Assembly (NCBI RefSeq): GCF_018006725.1
Contig: NZ_JAGMXV010000015.1
Location: 1-43,780 of the forward strand
Length of the DNA: 43,780 nt
Direction: 5' to 3'
DNA from: Rhizorhabdus sp.
Lineage (GTDB): Bacteria > Pseudomonadota > Alphaproteobacteria > Sphingomonadales > Sphingomonadaceae
The notes under the pieces: model-generated
The model's input: the letters and a program-made list of their open reading frames with translations, nothing else
Databases searched by the model: none
What the model was told of the DNA's origin: nothing
Program-made: the position numbers and the translations under genes
Part shown: piece after piece, positions 7,808 through 15,995 of the stretch
How the letters are laid out: each line of letters opens with the position of its first letter
Position numbering within the stretch: position 1 is the stretch's first letter

Positions 7808-9934
7808 ATGGCGGAGCGGTCGTTCAAGGCTGAGGTCAAGAAGCTGGAAGCCGGCGCCGGCGAGGAGTTCGTCGGCGAAGGCATCCTTGCCGTCACCAAG
7901 GCGCTGCTCCAGTCGGGCGTCGCCTATGTCGGCGGCTATCAGGGCTCGCCGATCAGCCATCTGATGGACGTGTTCGCCGATGCGAACGACCTGCTCGAAA
8001 GCCTGGGCGTGCATTTCGAGGCGAGCGCCAGCGAGGCGACCGCCGCCGCGATGCTCGCCGCCTCGGTCAACTATCCCTTGCGCGGCGCGGTCGCGTGGAA
8101 ATCGGTCGTCGGTACCAATGTCGCGTCGGACGCGCTGTCCAACGTCGCCTCGGGCGGGGTGAAGGGCGGCGCGCTGATCATCGTCGGCGAGGATTATGGC
8201 GAAGGCTCCTCGATCATGCAGGAGCGCACCCACGCCTTCGCGATGAAGTCGCAGATGTGGCTGCTCGATCCGCGCCCCAACCTGCCCAGCATCGTCAATT
8301 CGGTCGAGCAGGCCTTCCAGCTGTCCGAGGCGTCGAACACGCCGGTGATGCTCGAACTGCGCGTCCGCTCCTGCCACATGACGGGCAGCTTCATCGCCAA
8401 GGACAATGTCCGCCCCGCGATGACGGTCGACCAGGCCGCCGCCTCGCCGGTGCGCGACACCAACCGCATCGTGCTGCCGCCGGCCAATTTCCTCCACGAG
8501 GTCGAGAAGGTCGAGCAGCGCTGGCCGGCGGGCATCGCCTTCGTGCGCGACAACAAGCTCAACGAATGGTTCGGCCCGGCGCAGGACGATATCGGCATCA
8601 TCGTGCAGGGCGGCCTCTACAACAATCTCAACCGCGCGATGGAGCTGCTGGGGCTGGCCGATGCGTTCGGCACGGCGCAGCTGCCGATCTACTGCCTCAA
8701 CGTCACCTATCCGCTGATCCCCGAGGAAGTCGCGGCCTTCTGCCAGGGCAAGAAGGCGGTGATGATCATCGAGGAAGGCCAGCCCGAGTTCATCGAGCAT
8801 GAGCTGAACACGCTCGTCCGCCGTGCCGACCTGCAGACGCGCGTCGTGGGCAAGGACGTGCTGCCGCGCGCGGGCGACTATACCGCGCATGTCGTGCTCG
8901 AAGGGCTGCGCAAGTTCCTCGCCGAGTGGAAACCCGCGATGACCCTGCCCGAGCAGGCGATCGAGCCGCTGCCGGCCCCTGTCGCCGCGCAGATCCCCGC
9001 CCGACCGGCCGGCTTCTGCACCGGCTGCCCCGAGCGCCCCGTCTTCACCTCGATGAAGCTGATCGAGCGCGAGCTCGGCCCGGCGCATGTCTCGGCCGAT
9101 ATCGGCTGCCACCTCTTCTCGATCCTGCCGCCGTTCAACATCGGCAACACGACGATGGGCTATGGCCTGGGCACGGCTGGCGCCTCGGCGTTCAAGCCCA
9201 AGGACAAGCGCGCGATCGCGGTGATGGGCGATGGCGGCTTCTGGCATAACGGCCTGACCTCGGGGATCGGCAATGCGGTGTTCAACAAGGACGACACCGT
9301 CACCCTGATCATCGACAATGGCTATTCGGCAGCCACGGGGGGCCAGGACATCCTGTCCTCGCGCGCCGACAACAAGGAGCGCGCGACGCGCCACCCGATC
9401 GAGCGCGCGGTGCGCGGCATCGGCGCGAAATGGGTGCGCACGATCGACCGCACCTATGACCTGAAGCGCATGACGGCCGCGCTGCGCGAGGCGCTGACCA
9501 GCCCCGAAAAGGGCCCGAAGATCATCGTCGCCCAGTCCGAGTGCATGCTCAACAAGCAGCGGCGCGAAAAGCCGGCAGTGCGCAAGGCGATCAAGGAGGG
9601 CAAGCGCGTCGTGCGCGAGCGTTTCGGCGTCGATTCCGACACCTGCACCGGCGATCACAGCTGCGTCCGCCTGTCGGGCTGCCCGTCGCTGACGATCAAG
9701 CCGAACCCCGATCCGTTGCGGCGCGATCCGGTGGCGCATGTCGAGAACAGCTGCGTCGGCTGCGGCCTGTGCGGCGAGGTCAGCCATGCCGCCGTGCTGT
9801 GCCCCAGCTTCTACCGCGCGAGCATCGTCTCCAACCCGACCGGCTGGGAACGCTTCCGCAAGCGGATCGGCGACGCCGTGATCGGCTTCCTGCAACAGCG
9901 CGACAACCGCGCGCGCGCCGCGAGGGCCTTCTGA
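7808..9934 (+). CDS. Indolepyruvate:ferredoxin oxidoreductase-like alpha subunit
   Basis: This 708-residue thiamine-diphosphate, iron-sulfur 2-oxoacid oxidoreductase subunit oxidatively decarboxylates an aryl 2-oxoacid to an acyl-CoA. The N-terminal pyrimidine-binding domain includes VGGYQGSPISHLMDVFAD and an acidic ASASEATAAAM segment. The middle holds the GFCTGCPERPVF cysteine motif. The TPP motif GDGGFWHN...IIDN lies at about 478-505. The C-terminus has a ferredoxin-like domain with CTGDHSC...CPSL and CVGCGLC...CPSF clusters. IorA normally acts on indolepyruvate from tryptophan. Directly behind an isatin-hydrolase-like gene, isatinate (2-aminophenylglyoxylate) is an attractive alternative that would give anthraniloyl-CoA; this is inference. 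The beta subunit overlaps its stop (TGATG). Confidence 0.88.
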   Translation: MAERSFKAEVKKLEAGAGEEFVGEGILAVTKALLQSGVAYVGGYQGSPISHLMDVFADANDLLESLGVHFEASASEATAAAMLAASVNYPLRGAVAWKSVVGTNVASDALSNVASGGVKGGALIIVGEDYGEGSSIMQERTHAFAMKSQMWLLDPRPNLPSIVNSVEQAFQLSEASNTPVMLELRVRSCHMTGSFIAKDNVRPAMTVDQAAASPVRDTNRIVLPPANFLHEVEKVEQRWPAGIAFVRDNKLNEWFGPAQDDIGIIVQGGLYNNLNRAMELLGLADAFGTAQLPIYCLNVTYPLIPEEVAAFCQGKKAVMIIEEGQPEFIEHELNTLVRRADLQTRVVGKDVLPRAGDYTAHVVLEGLRKFLAEWKPAMTLPEQAIEPLPAPVAAQIPARPAGFCTGCPERPVFTSMKLIERELGPAHVSADIGCHLFSILPPFNIGNTTMGYGLGTAGASAFKPKDKRAIAVMGDGGFWHNGLTSGIGNAVFNKDDTVTLIIDNGYSAATGGQDILSSRADNKERATRHPIERAVRGIGAKWVRTIDRTYDLKRMTAALREALTSPEKGPKIIVAQSECMLNKQRREKPAVRKAIKEGKRVVRERFGVDSDTCTGDHSCVRLSGCPSLTIKPNPDPLRRDPVAHVENSCVGCGLCGEVSHAAVLCPSFYRASIVSNPTGWERFRKRIGDAVIGFLQQRDNRARAARAF

Positions 9935-11418
9935 TGAACGCTGTGACTACTGCGGACCGCAACCGCATCTGCATCGCCATTCTCGCCATGGGCGGCCAGG
10001 GCGGCGGCGTGCTCGCCGACTGGATCCAGGAAATGGCGCGCCACCATGGCTGGCTCGCGCAGGGCACCTCGGTCCCCGGCGTCGCCCAGCGGACCGGCTC
10101 GACCGTCTATTATATCGAGCTGGCCCGGGTGGTGGACGGCCGCGTGCCGATCATGGCGCAGATGCCCGTGCCCGGCGACGTCGACATCGTCATCGCCTCC
10201 GAACTGATGGAGGCGGGCCGCGCCATGCTGCGCAACTTCTCCACCGGCGACCGCACCACGCTGATCAGCTCCACCCACCGCGTCTATTCGATCGCCGAAA
10301 AGTCGGCGATGGGCGACGGGCGCGGCAACAGCGACAAGATCATCGAGGCGGCAGGACGTCGCGCCAAGCGCTTCATCGGCTTCGACATGGAAGCCGCGAC
10401 CGAGCGGTCGGGCAGCGTGATCAGCGCGGTGATGTTCGGCGCGCTCGCCGGCAGCGGCACCCTGCCCTTCGGCCGCGACGCCTTCGAGGAGGCGATCCGC
10501 CAGAGCGGCATCGCGGTTCCCTCCAACCTCAAGGGCTTCGACGAGGGCCTGCGCGCGGCGCAGGGCGCGGTGACGCTGCCCGAAGCGCCGCAGCATGACG
10601 CGCCGCAGCCGACCAGCGAGGCTGGCCGTGCGCTGGCAGCGCGGATCGCGGCGAAGCTTCCGGCCGCCGCCCATGCCAATGCGCTTCACGGGGTGCAGCG
10701 CCTGATGGACTATCAGGACGCGGCCTATGCCGAGCTTTATCTCGACCGGCTCGAGGCTGTCGCCGCCGTCGATGCCGCGCCCTTCCTGCTGAGCGAGGAG
10801 ACCGCGCGGCATCTGGCGCTCTGGATGAGCTACGAGGACACGATCCGCGTCGCCGACCTCAAGGTGCGCGAAAGCCGCATGGAGCGCGTCCGCAAGGAGG
10901 TCCATGCCGGTTCGGACCAGCTGCTGACCGTCACCGAGTTCATGCATCCGCGCCTGCAGGAAGTGTGCGAAACGCTGCCGGAATCGATCGGCGGCAGGAT
11001 CCTTGCCTCCGACCGGCTCAAGCGCTGGCTCGACCCCTTCTTCCAGAAGGGCCGCCATGTCGAGACGACCAGCGCCCGCTGGTTCGCGGTGCTGTGGCTG
11101 CTGTCGCGGATGCGCGGCATGCGGCGCCGGACGCTGCGCTATCGCGAGGAACAGCACCGCATCGAGCAATGGCTGCAGGACATCCGCGAGGCCGCCCCGG
11201 CGGACAATGCCCTCGCGGTCGAGATCGCGCGCTGCCAGCGGCTGATCAAGGGCTATAGCGACACATTCGAGCGCGGCCTGCGCAACTATGCCGCGATCCG
11301 CGCGCGCCTCCACGCGCTGCCCGCCTCCGAACGTACGGCCGGCTGGCTCGCCCAAGCGCGCGAGACGGCGCTGGCCGACGAGAAGGGCCAGCATCTGCAG
11401 GAGCTGCTGGCGGCCTGA
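9934..11418 (+). CDS. Indolepyruvate oxidoreductase beta-family subunit with long C-terminal extension
   Basis: This 494-residue protein starts at the ATG overlapping the alpha-subunit stop (TGATG). Residues about 11-190 are the gamma/beta domain of 2-oxoacid:ferredoxin oxidoreductases: IAILAMGGQGGGVLADWIQEMARHHGW, TSVPGVAQRTGSTVYYIEL and DIVIASELMEAGRAM. The remaining 300 or so residues form an alpha-helical extension. This matches the enlarged beta-type subunits of proteobacterial indolepyruvate oxidoreductases, roughly twice the size of archaeal IorB. The longer open frame upstream (from 9541) lies inside the alpha gene and is rejected. A strong terminator follows 31 bp after the stop, so the cyclase-alpha-beta operon probably ends here. 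Confidence 0.87.
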   Translation: MNAVTTADRNRICIAILAMGGQGGGVLADWIQEMARHHGWLAQGTSVPGVAQRTGSTVYYIELARVVDGRVPIMAQMPVPGDVDIVIASELMEAGRAMLRNFSTGDRTTLISSTHRVYSIAEKSAMGDGRGNSDKIIEAAGRRAKRFIGFDMEAATERSGSVISAVMFGALAGSGTLPFGRDAFEEAIRQSGIAVPSNLKGFDEGLRAAQGAVTLPEAPQHDAPQPTSEAGRALAARIAAKLPAAAHANALHGVQRLMDYQDAAYAELYLDRLEAVAAVDAAPFLLSEETARHLALWMSYEDTIRVADLKVRESRMERVRKEVHAGSDQLLTVTEFMHPRLQEVCETLPESIGGRILASDRLKRWLDPFFQKGRHVETTSARWFAVLWLLSRMRGMRRRTLRYREEQHRIEQWLQDIREAAPADNALAVEIARCQRLIKGYSDTFERGLRNYAAIRARLHALPASERTAGWLAQARETALADEKGQHLQELLAA

Positions 11419-11433
11419 CCGGCCATCCCCCCG

Positions 11434-11501
11434 ACCTATGCTGCGCACAAAAAAGGGGCCCGTCCAAGCGACGGGCCCCTTTTTGCTGCACCTATGCTGC
11501 G
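11434..11501 (+). repeat. 12-bp direct repeat ACCTATGCTGCG flanking the terminator
   Basis: The exact 12-mer occurs at 11434-11445 and again at 11490-11501, bracketing the hairpin at 11450-11484. It could reflect a duplication or a small terminator-carrying insertion. No function is evident. Confidence 0.6.
11450..11484 (+). terminator. Rho-independent terminator after the oxidoreductase operon (bidirectional)
   Basis: Perfect 15-bp arms (AAAAAGGGGCCCGTC and its complement) close on a 5-base loop, CAAGC. The run of A on the left and of T on the right makes the hairpin work in both directions. On the plus strand it ends the cyclase/oxidoreductase operon; on the minus strand it could stop read-through from the convergent acyl-CoA operon. 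Confidence 0.93.
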
Positions 11502-11508
11502 ATGTTTT

Positions 11509-11578
11509 GGGAAGGGGCCGGCCGCTCCTGCAGCGGTGACGGCCAGCCCCTTCCCGCCCCTCCCCCGTCGCCGGGGGA
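11509..11578 (-). terminator. GC-rich hairpins behind the convergent acyl-CoA operon
   Basis: Two inverted repeats lie just past the stop of the acyl-CoA dehydrogenase gene. One has 15-bp arms with a single mismatch (11509-11523 with 11541-11555). The other has 7-bp arms (TCCCCCG at 11561-11567 with 11572-11578). They lack a clear U-run on the minus-strand transcript. They are plausible as 3'-end stabilising or terminating structures, or as a sphingomonad intergenic repeat. Confidence 0.45.
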
Positions 11579-11591
11579 AGGGTGGGCCTCG

Positions 11592-12776
11592 TCAGAAGGC
11601 GGCGATGTCGGTGATGCCGCGGCCCAGGATCAGGGCGTGGACGTCATGCGCGCCTTCATAGGTGTTGACGGTCTCCAGATTCACCATGTGGCGGATCACC
11701 TGATACTCCTCGGAGATGCCGTTGCCGCCGTGCATGTCGCGGGCCATGCGCGCGATGTCGAGCGCCTTGCCGACATTGTTGCGCTTGACGATCGAGACCA
11801 TCTCCGGCGCGAAGCGGCCTTCGTCCATCAGGCGGCCGACGCGCAGGCTGGCCTGCAGGCCGAGCGCGATGTCGGTGAGCATGTCGGCCAGCTTCTTCTG
11901 GTAGAGCTGGGTCGCGGCCAGCGGGCGGCCGAACTGCTTGCGGTCGAGGCCGTAGGAACGCGCCGCGTCGAAGCAGAACTCCGCCGCGCCGAGCGAACCC
12001 CAGGAAATGCCGTAGCGCGCACGGTTGAGGCAGCCGAACGGCCCCTTCAGGCCCTGCACGTTCGGCAGCAGCGCATCTTCGCCCACTTCGACGTCGTCGA
12101 GGTTGATCATGCCGGTGATCGACGCGCGCAGCGAGAATTTGCCTTCGATCTTCGGCGCGGACAGGCCCTTGGCGCCCTTCTCGACGACGAAGCCGCGGAT
12201 CTGACCGTCATGCGCGTCCGACTTCGCCCAGATCACGAACACGTCGGCGATCGGCGAGTTGGAGATCCAGGTCTTGTTGCCGTTGAGGCGATAGCCGCCG
12301 TCGATCTTGGTCGCGCGGGTGCGCATGCCGCCCGGATCCGAACCGGCATCCGGCTCGGTGAGGCCGAAGCAGCCGATCCATTCGCCCGAGGCCAGCTTCG
12401 GCAGATAGCGCTGCTTCTGCTCTTCCGAGCCGTAGCTGTAGATCGGGTACATGACGAGGCTCGACTGCACCGACATCATCGAGCGATAGCCGGAATCAAC
12501 CCGCTCGACCTCGCGTGCGACCAGGCCATAAGCGACATAGGAGGCGCCCGCGCCGCCATAGGCTTCGGGGATCGTCACGCCGAGCAGGCCCTGCGCGCCC
12601 ATCTCGCGGAAGATTTCCGGATCGGTATGCTCGCGCGCGAAGGCGTCGATCACGCGCGGCTGGAGGCGATCCTGCGCATAGGCGCGCGCGGCATCGCGGA
12701 TCATCCGCTCGTCATCGGTCAGCTGGTCGTCGAGCAGGAAGGGATCGGACCAGTCGAACCGGCTCATCTGGCTCAT
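11592..12776 (-). CDS. Acyl-CoA dehydrogenase, glutaryl-CoA dehydrogenase-like
   Basis: This FAD-dependent dehydrogenase of 394 residues has the size and signature of GcdH, which converts glutaryl-CoA to crotonyl-CoA and CO2. Motifs include [77 protein letters not shown], and the C-terminal [14 protein letters not shown], which carries the catalytic glutamate. The start at 12776 (MSQMSRF) follows GAGGAAC; the longer open frame enters the RidA gene and is discarded. It is the last gene of the six-gene minus-strand operon, 65 bp after RidA. A glutaryl-CoA step fits a benzoyl-CoA-like pathway in which a C7 dicarboxyl-CoA loses acetyl-CoA. Confidence 0.9.
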   Translation of the reverse strand: MSQMSRFDWSDPFLLDDQLTDDERMIRDAARAYAQDRLQPRVIDAFAREHTDPEIFREMGAQGLLGVTIPEAYGGAGASYVAYGLVAREVERVDSGYRSMMSVQSSLVMYPIYSYGSEEQKQRYLPKLASGEWIGCFGLTEPDAGSDPGGMRTRATKIDGGYRLNGNKTWISNSPIADVFVIWAKSDAHDGQIRGFVVEKGAKGLSAPKIEGKFSLRASITGMINLDDVEVGEDALLPNVQGLKGPFGCLNRARYGISWGSLGAAEFCFDAARSYGLDRKQFGRPLAATQLYQKKLADMLTDIALGLQASLRVGRLMDEGRFAPEMVSIVKRNNVGKALDIARMARDMHGGNGISEEYQVIRHMVNLETVNTYEGAHDVHALILGRGITDIAAF

Positions 12777-12841
12777 GTCATGTTCCTCTTTGCGGGGCCG
12801 TCGCGCACCAGACGGTCGGGCCGGAATGATGAAAGTATATG

Positions 12842-13234
12842 TCAGTCGGGGATGACCGCGGTCGTCTCGATCTCGATCAGCGCTTCGTCTTCCATAAGCG
12901 CGACGACCTGCACCACCGCCATCGTCGGGAAGACACGCCCCATTATCGCACGGTAGATTTCGCCGATGCGGCGCACCTCGGCGAGATAGGCCTGCTTGTC
13001 GGTGACGTACCAGGTCATCCGCACGACATGCTCGGGCTTGGCGCCCGCCTCGGCGAGGAGCGCGACGAGGTTGCGCAGCAGCTGCTCGAACTGGCCGGGC
13101 AGGTCCTTCGCGACGAACTTCTCTTCCTCGTTCCAGCCGACCAGGCCGGCGGTGTAGATGGTGCGGCCGCGCGTCTCGATCGCGTTCGCATAGCCCTTCG
13201 GGCGCGGCCAGCCGGCCGGTTGCAATGTCTTCAC
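12842..13234 (-). CDS. RidA family (enamine/imine deaminase-like) protein
   Basis: This 130-residue chorismate-mutase-like protein belongs to the RidA/YjgF/L-PSP family ([18 protein letters not shown] ... [18 protein letters not shown] ... [27 protein letters not shown]). Archetypal RidA hydrolyses reactive enamines and imines to ketones and ammonia, but this subgroup lacks the classic C-terminal consensus, so its activity is uncertain. Its start overlaps the upstream acyl-CoA dehydrogenase stop by 4 bp, so the two are translationally coupled. In an operon whose first enzyme should make 2-amino-5-oxocyclohexene-carboxyl-CoA, an enamine, a RidA protein could remove the ring amino group as ammonium. 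That role is inference from context. Confidence 0.87.
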   Translation of the reverse strand: MKTLQPAGWPRPKGYANAIETRGRTIYTAGLVGWNEEEKFVAKDLPGQFEQLLRNLVALLAEAGAKPEHVVRMTWYVTDKQAYLAEVRRIGEIYRAIMGRVFPTMAVVQVVALMEDEALIEIETTAVIPD

Positions 13235-14412
13235 TGTGCCTGTTCCTGCGCTTCGGCGATCGTCGCACGCGCGATCACCACCTTCTGTACTTCGCTGGCG
13301 CCCTCATAGATGCGCAGCGCGCGGATCTCGCGATAGAGCCGCTCGACCATCTTGCCGCTGACGACGCCCTCGCCGCCGAACAGCTGGACCGCCTTGTCGA
13401 TCGTCACCTGCGCGGTGTCGGTCGCATAGAGCTTCGCCATCGCCGCCTCGCGCGTGATGCGCGGCTGGCCGCTGTCCTTGGCCCAGGCCGCGCGATAGAT
13501 CAGCAGCGCGCTGGCGTCGTTGCCGAGCGCCATGTCGGCCAGCGCCGCCTGCGTCAGCTGCAGGTCCGACAGCGGCGCCCCGAACAGCTTGCGCGTCGTC
13601 GCGCGGGCGAGCGCCTCGTCGGTGGCGCGGCGCGCGAAGCCGAGGGCTGCGGCGCCCACGGTCGAGCGCAGCATATCGAGCGTCGCCATCGCGACCATGA
13701 AGCCCCGGCCCGGCTCACCGAGCAGATGATCGTCGGGCACGAAGCAATTGTCGAAGCGGATCGTCGCCAGCGGATGCGGCGCGATCACGTCGATCTTCTC
13801 GGTGACCGAGAAGCCCTCGGTCGCGGTCGGGAAGACGAAGGCGGAGAGGCCGCGCGCGCCGGGCGCCTCGCCGCTGCGGGCGAAGATCGTGAGGATATCG
13901 GCGATGCTGCCGTTGGAGATCCAGGTCTTCTCGCCGTTGATGATCCAGCCCCCGTCGACCTTGGTCGCGCTGGTCGCCATCGCCGCGACGTCGGAGCCCG
14001 CTTCCTTCTCGGACAGGGCAAAGCCCGCGATCATCTCGCCGCGCGCTACCTTGGGCAGATAGGCGGCCTTGACCGCATCGCTGCCGAACAGGCCGATCGC
14101 GCCGGTGCCGAGCCCCTGCATCGCGAAGGCGAAGTCGGCCAGCCCATGATGATAGCCCAATATCTGCCGGGTCAGGCATAGGGTGCGGACGTCGACCGGG
14201 CTGTTCAGACCACCGAAATCGGCCGGAACCGCCGCGCGCAGGAAACCCGCCTCGCCGAGCAGCCGCACGAGCGCGCGGCAGTCGGCGTCCACGTCGCCCG
14301 TCTCATGATGAAGCGCGTCGGCGTTCTTGCGGCACCAGGCTTCCAGGTCCTGGGCGTAGCTGCGGTGGCGATCCTCGAAGAAGGGCCAGGACAGGAAGCT
14401 CTGGTCCGCCAT
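13231..14412 (-). CDS. Acyl-CoA dehydrogenase
   Basis: This is a second FAD acyl-CoA dehydrogenase of the operon, 393 residues. It shows [76 protein letters not shown] and the C-terminal [17 protein letters not shown]. The substrate cannot be read from sequence. In this context a cyclic or dicarboxylic CoA ester downstream of the monooxygenase/reductase is likely. The ATG at 14412 is preceded by GAGGGCAATTGAG and lies next to the stop of the crotonase gene. A longer frame to 14613 overlaps that gene and is rejected. The stop overlaps the RidA start (ATGA). Confidence 0.9.
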   Translation of the reverse strand: MADQSFLSWPFFEDRHRSYAQDLEAWCRKNADALHHETGDVDADCRALVRLLGEAGFLRAAVPADFGGLNSPVDVRTLCLTRQILGYHHGLADFAFAMQGLGTGAIGLFGSDAVKAAYLPKVARGEMIAGFALSEKEAGSDVAAMATSATKVDGGWIINGEKTWISNGSIADILTIFARSGEAPGARGLSAFVFPTATEGFSVTEKIDVIAPHPLATIRFDNCFVPDDHLLGEPGRGFMVAMATLDMLRSTVGAAALGFARRATDEALARATTRKLFGAPLSDLQLTQAALADMALGNDASALLIYRAAWAKDSGQPRITREAAMAKLYATDTAQVTIDKAVQLFGGEGVVSGKMVERLYREIRALRIYEGASEVQKVVIARATIAEAQEQAQ

Positions 14413-14413
14413 C

Positions 14414-15226
14414 TCAATTGCCCTCGAACACGGGCTTCGACTTGGCGACGAAGGCGTTGTAGGCACGCTCGAAATCGCGCGTCTGCATGCAGATCGACTG
14501 CGCCTGCGCCTCGGCCTCGATCGCCACGTCGAGCGACATCGCCCACTCGATGTTGAGCTGATTCTTGGTGATGCCATGCGCGAAGGTCGGCCCCGAGGCG
14601 AGCATGGCGGCATAGGCCTGCGCCTCGTTCAGCACCTCCTCGGACGCGACGATGCGGTTGTAGAAGCCCCAGCGTTCGCCTTCCTCGGCGCCGAGCGACC
14701 GGCCCGAGAAGAGCAGGTCCGACGCGCGGCCCTGGCCGATGATCCGCGGCAGGATCGCACAGGCGCCCATATCGGCGCCGGCCAGGCCGACGCGGGTGAA
14801 CAGGAAGGCGGTCTTGGTCGCCGGGGTCGCGAACCGGATGTCCGACGCCATCGCCATGATCGCGCCCGCGCCCGCGCAGATGCCGTCGATCGCCGCGATC
14901 ACCGGCTGCGGACAGGCGCGCATCGCCTTGACCAGATCGCCGGTCATGCGGGTGAAGGCGAGAAGCTCGGGCATCTCCATCTTCGTCAGCGGGCCGATGA
15001 TCTCGTGCACGTCGCCGCCCGAACAGAAATTGCCGCCGGCACCGGTGACGACCACGGCCTTGACCTCGGTCGCATAGACGAGGTCGCGGAAGAAATCGCG
15101 CAGCTCGGCATAGGATTCGAAGGTCAGCGGGTTCTTCCGCTCGGGTCGGTTCAGCGTGACCGTCGCGACCTTGCCGTCAAACGCATAGGCAAAGTGCTTC
15201 GGCGAATAATCTGCCGGGTTCAACAT
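14414..15226 (-). CDS. Enoyl-CoA hydratase/isomerase (crotonase) family, possible ring hydrolase
   Basis: This 270-residue crotonase-fold protein has the first oxyanion-hole segment [17 protein letters not shown] and the second [26 protein letters not shown], then [23 protein letters not shown]. It has Ala-Asp-Met-Gly where typical hydratases have the catalytic Glu (GxxPE/GGTQ region). A simple hydratase role is therefore not assured. Crotonases such as BadI or 6-oxocyclohexenecarbonyl-CoA hydrolase open alicyclic rings, which is an attractive role between a ring-reducing monooxygenase and beta-oxidation enzymes. It lies 10 bp after the SDR gene stop in the same operon. The initiation ATG is at 15226. 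Confidence 0.87.
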   Translation of the reverse strand: MLNPADYSPKHFAYAFDGKVATVTLNRPERKNPLTFESYAELRDFFRDLVYATEVKAVVVTGAGGNFCSGGDVHEIIGPLTKMEMPELLAFTRMTGDLVKAMRACPQPVIAAIDGICAGAGAIMAMASDIRFATPATKTAFLFTRVGLAGADMGACAILPRIIGQGRASDLLFSGRSLGAEEGERWGFYNRIVASEEVLNEAQAYAAMLASGPTFAHGITKNQLNIEWAMSLDVAIEAEAQAQSICMQTRDFERAYNAFVAKSKPVFEGN

Positions 15227-15236
15227 CCCATCCTCC

Positions 15237-15995
15237 TCACATGACTTCTCCGCCGGCGACGACGATCGCCTGGCCCGTGACGGAGCGGGCGAGATCGGAC
15301 ATCAGCCAGTGCACCGCGCCCGCCACCTCGTCGGGCTGGATCAGCCGGCCCTGGGGGTTGGTGCCGGTGAAGGTCGTCATCGCCTCGGCCTCGCTCCGCC
15401 CCGTCTTGGCGACGATCGTGGCGACGGCATCGCGAACGATGTCGGTGTCGGCATAGCCCGGGCAGATCGCGTTGACGGTGATCGCCGTCCCCGCCAGCTC
15501 GGTCGCCAGCGCGCGGGTCATCCCGAGCAACGCATGCTTGGTCGCGGTATAGGCGCTGACATAGGCATAGCCCTTGAGCGACGCCGTGCTGGCGATGTTG
15601 ATGATCCGCCCCGCCGGCAGTTCGCGCATCGCCGGCAGCACCGCGCGGGTCGCGTTGACCGCCCCCATGACGTTGGTCCGCCACAGCGCTTCCCAGACGT
15701 CGTTGCCCGTCTTCAGGAAGGGCGCGGTCTTCACCGAACCGGCGCAGTTGACCAGCGTGTCGACCGAACCGCGCTCCTGGGTAGCGCGCGCAAAGGCCGC
15801 GTCCACAGCGGCAGCATCGCCCACGTCGCAGGCAATCGCCAGCAGGTCGGGATGCTCGGCGCGCACCGCTTCCAGCCGCTCGGCATTCCGGCCCATGATG
15901 GTGACGCGGTGGCCGGCGCGGGCGATGTCGAGCGCGATGGCCCGGCCGATCCCGCTGCCGCCGCCGGTCACCACGACATGGCGGAATGCGCTCAC
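15237..15995 (-). CDS. SDR family 3-hydroxyacyl-CoA-type dehydrogenase
   Basis: This classical short-chain dehydrogenase has 252 residues. The NAD(P)-binding [12 protein letters not shown] is at about 10-21, NCAG at about 85-88, the catalytic Ser in [12 protein letters not shown], and YTATK (Tyr and Lys) at about 149-153, followed by [14 protein letters not shown]. The C-terminus [12 protein letters not shown] is that of FabG-like or hydroxyacyl-CoA dehydrogenases. Its start overlaps the end of the monooxygenase/reductase gene by 4 bp, implying translational coupling. It probably oxidises or reduces a hydroxyl or keto group on the alicyclic CoA intermediate. The exact substrate is unknown. 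Confidence 0.88.
   Translation of the reverse strand: MSAFRHVVVTGGGSGIGRAIALDIARAGHRVTIMGRNAERLEAVRAEHPDLLAIACDVGDAAAVDAAFARATQERGSVDTLVNCAGSVKTAPFLKTGNDVWEALWRTNVMGAVNATRAVLPAMRELPAGRIINIASTASLKGYAYVSAYTATKHALLGMTRALATELAGTAITVNAICPGYADTDIVRDAVATIVAKTGRSEAEAMTTFTGTNPQGRLIQPDEVAGAVHWLMSDLARSVTGQAIVVAGGEVM

Noticed and set aside
7118-9895. Long minus-strand open frame of about 925 codons opposite the cyclase and oxidoreductase alpha genes
   Set aside because: It is an antisense shadow of GC-rich codons; the plus-strand genes carry clear motifs and RBSs.
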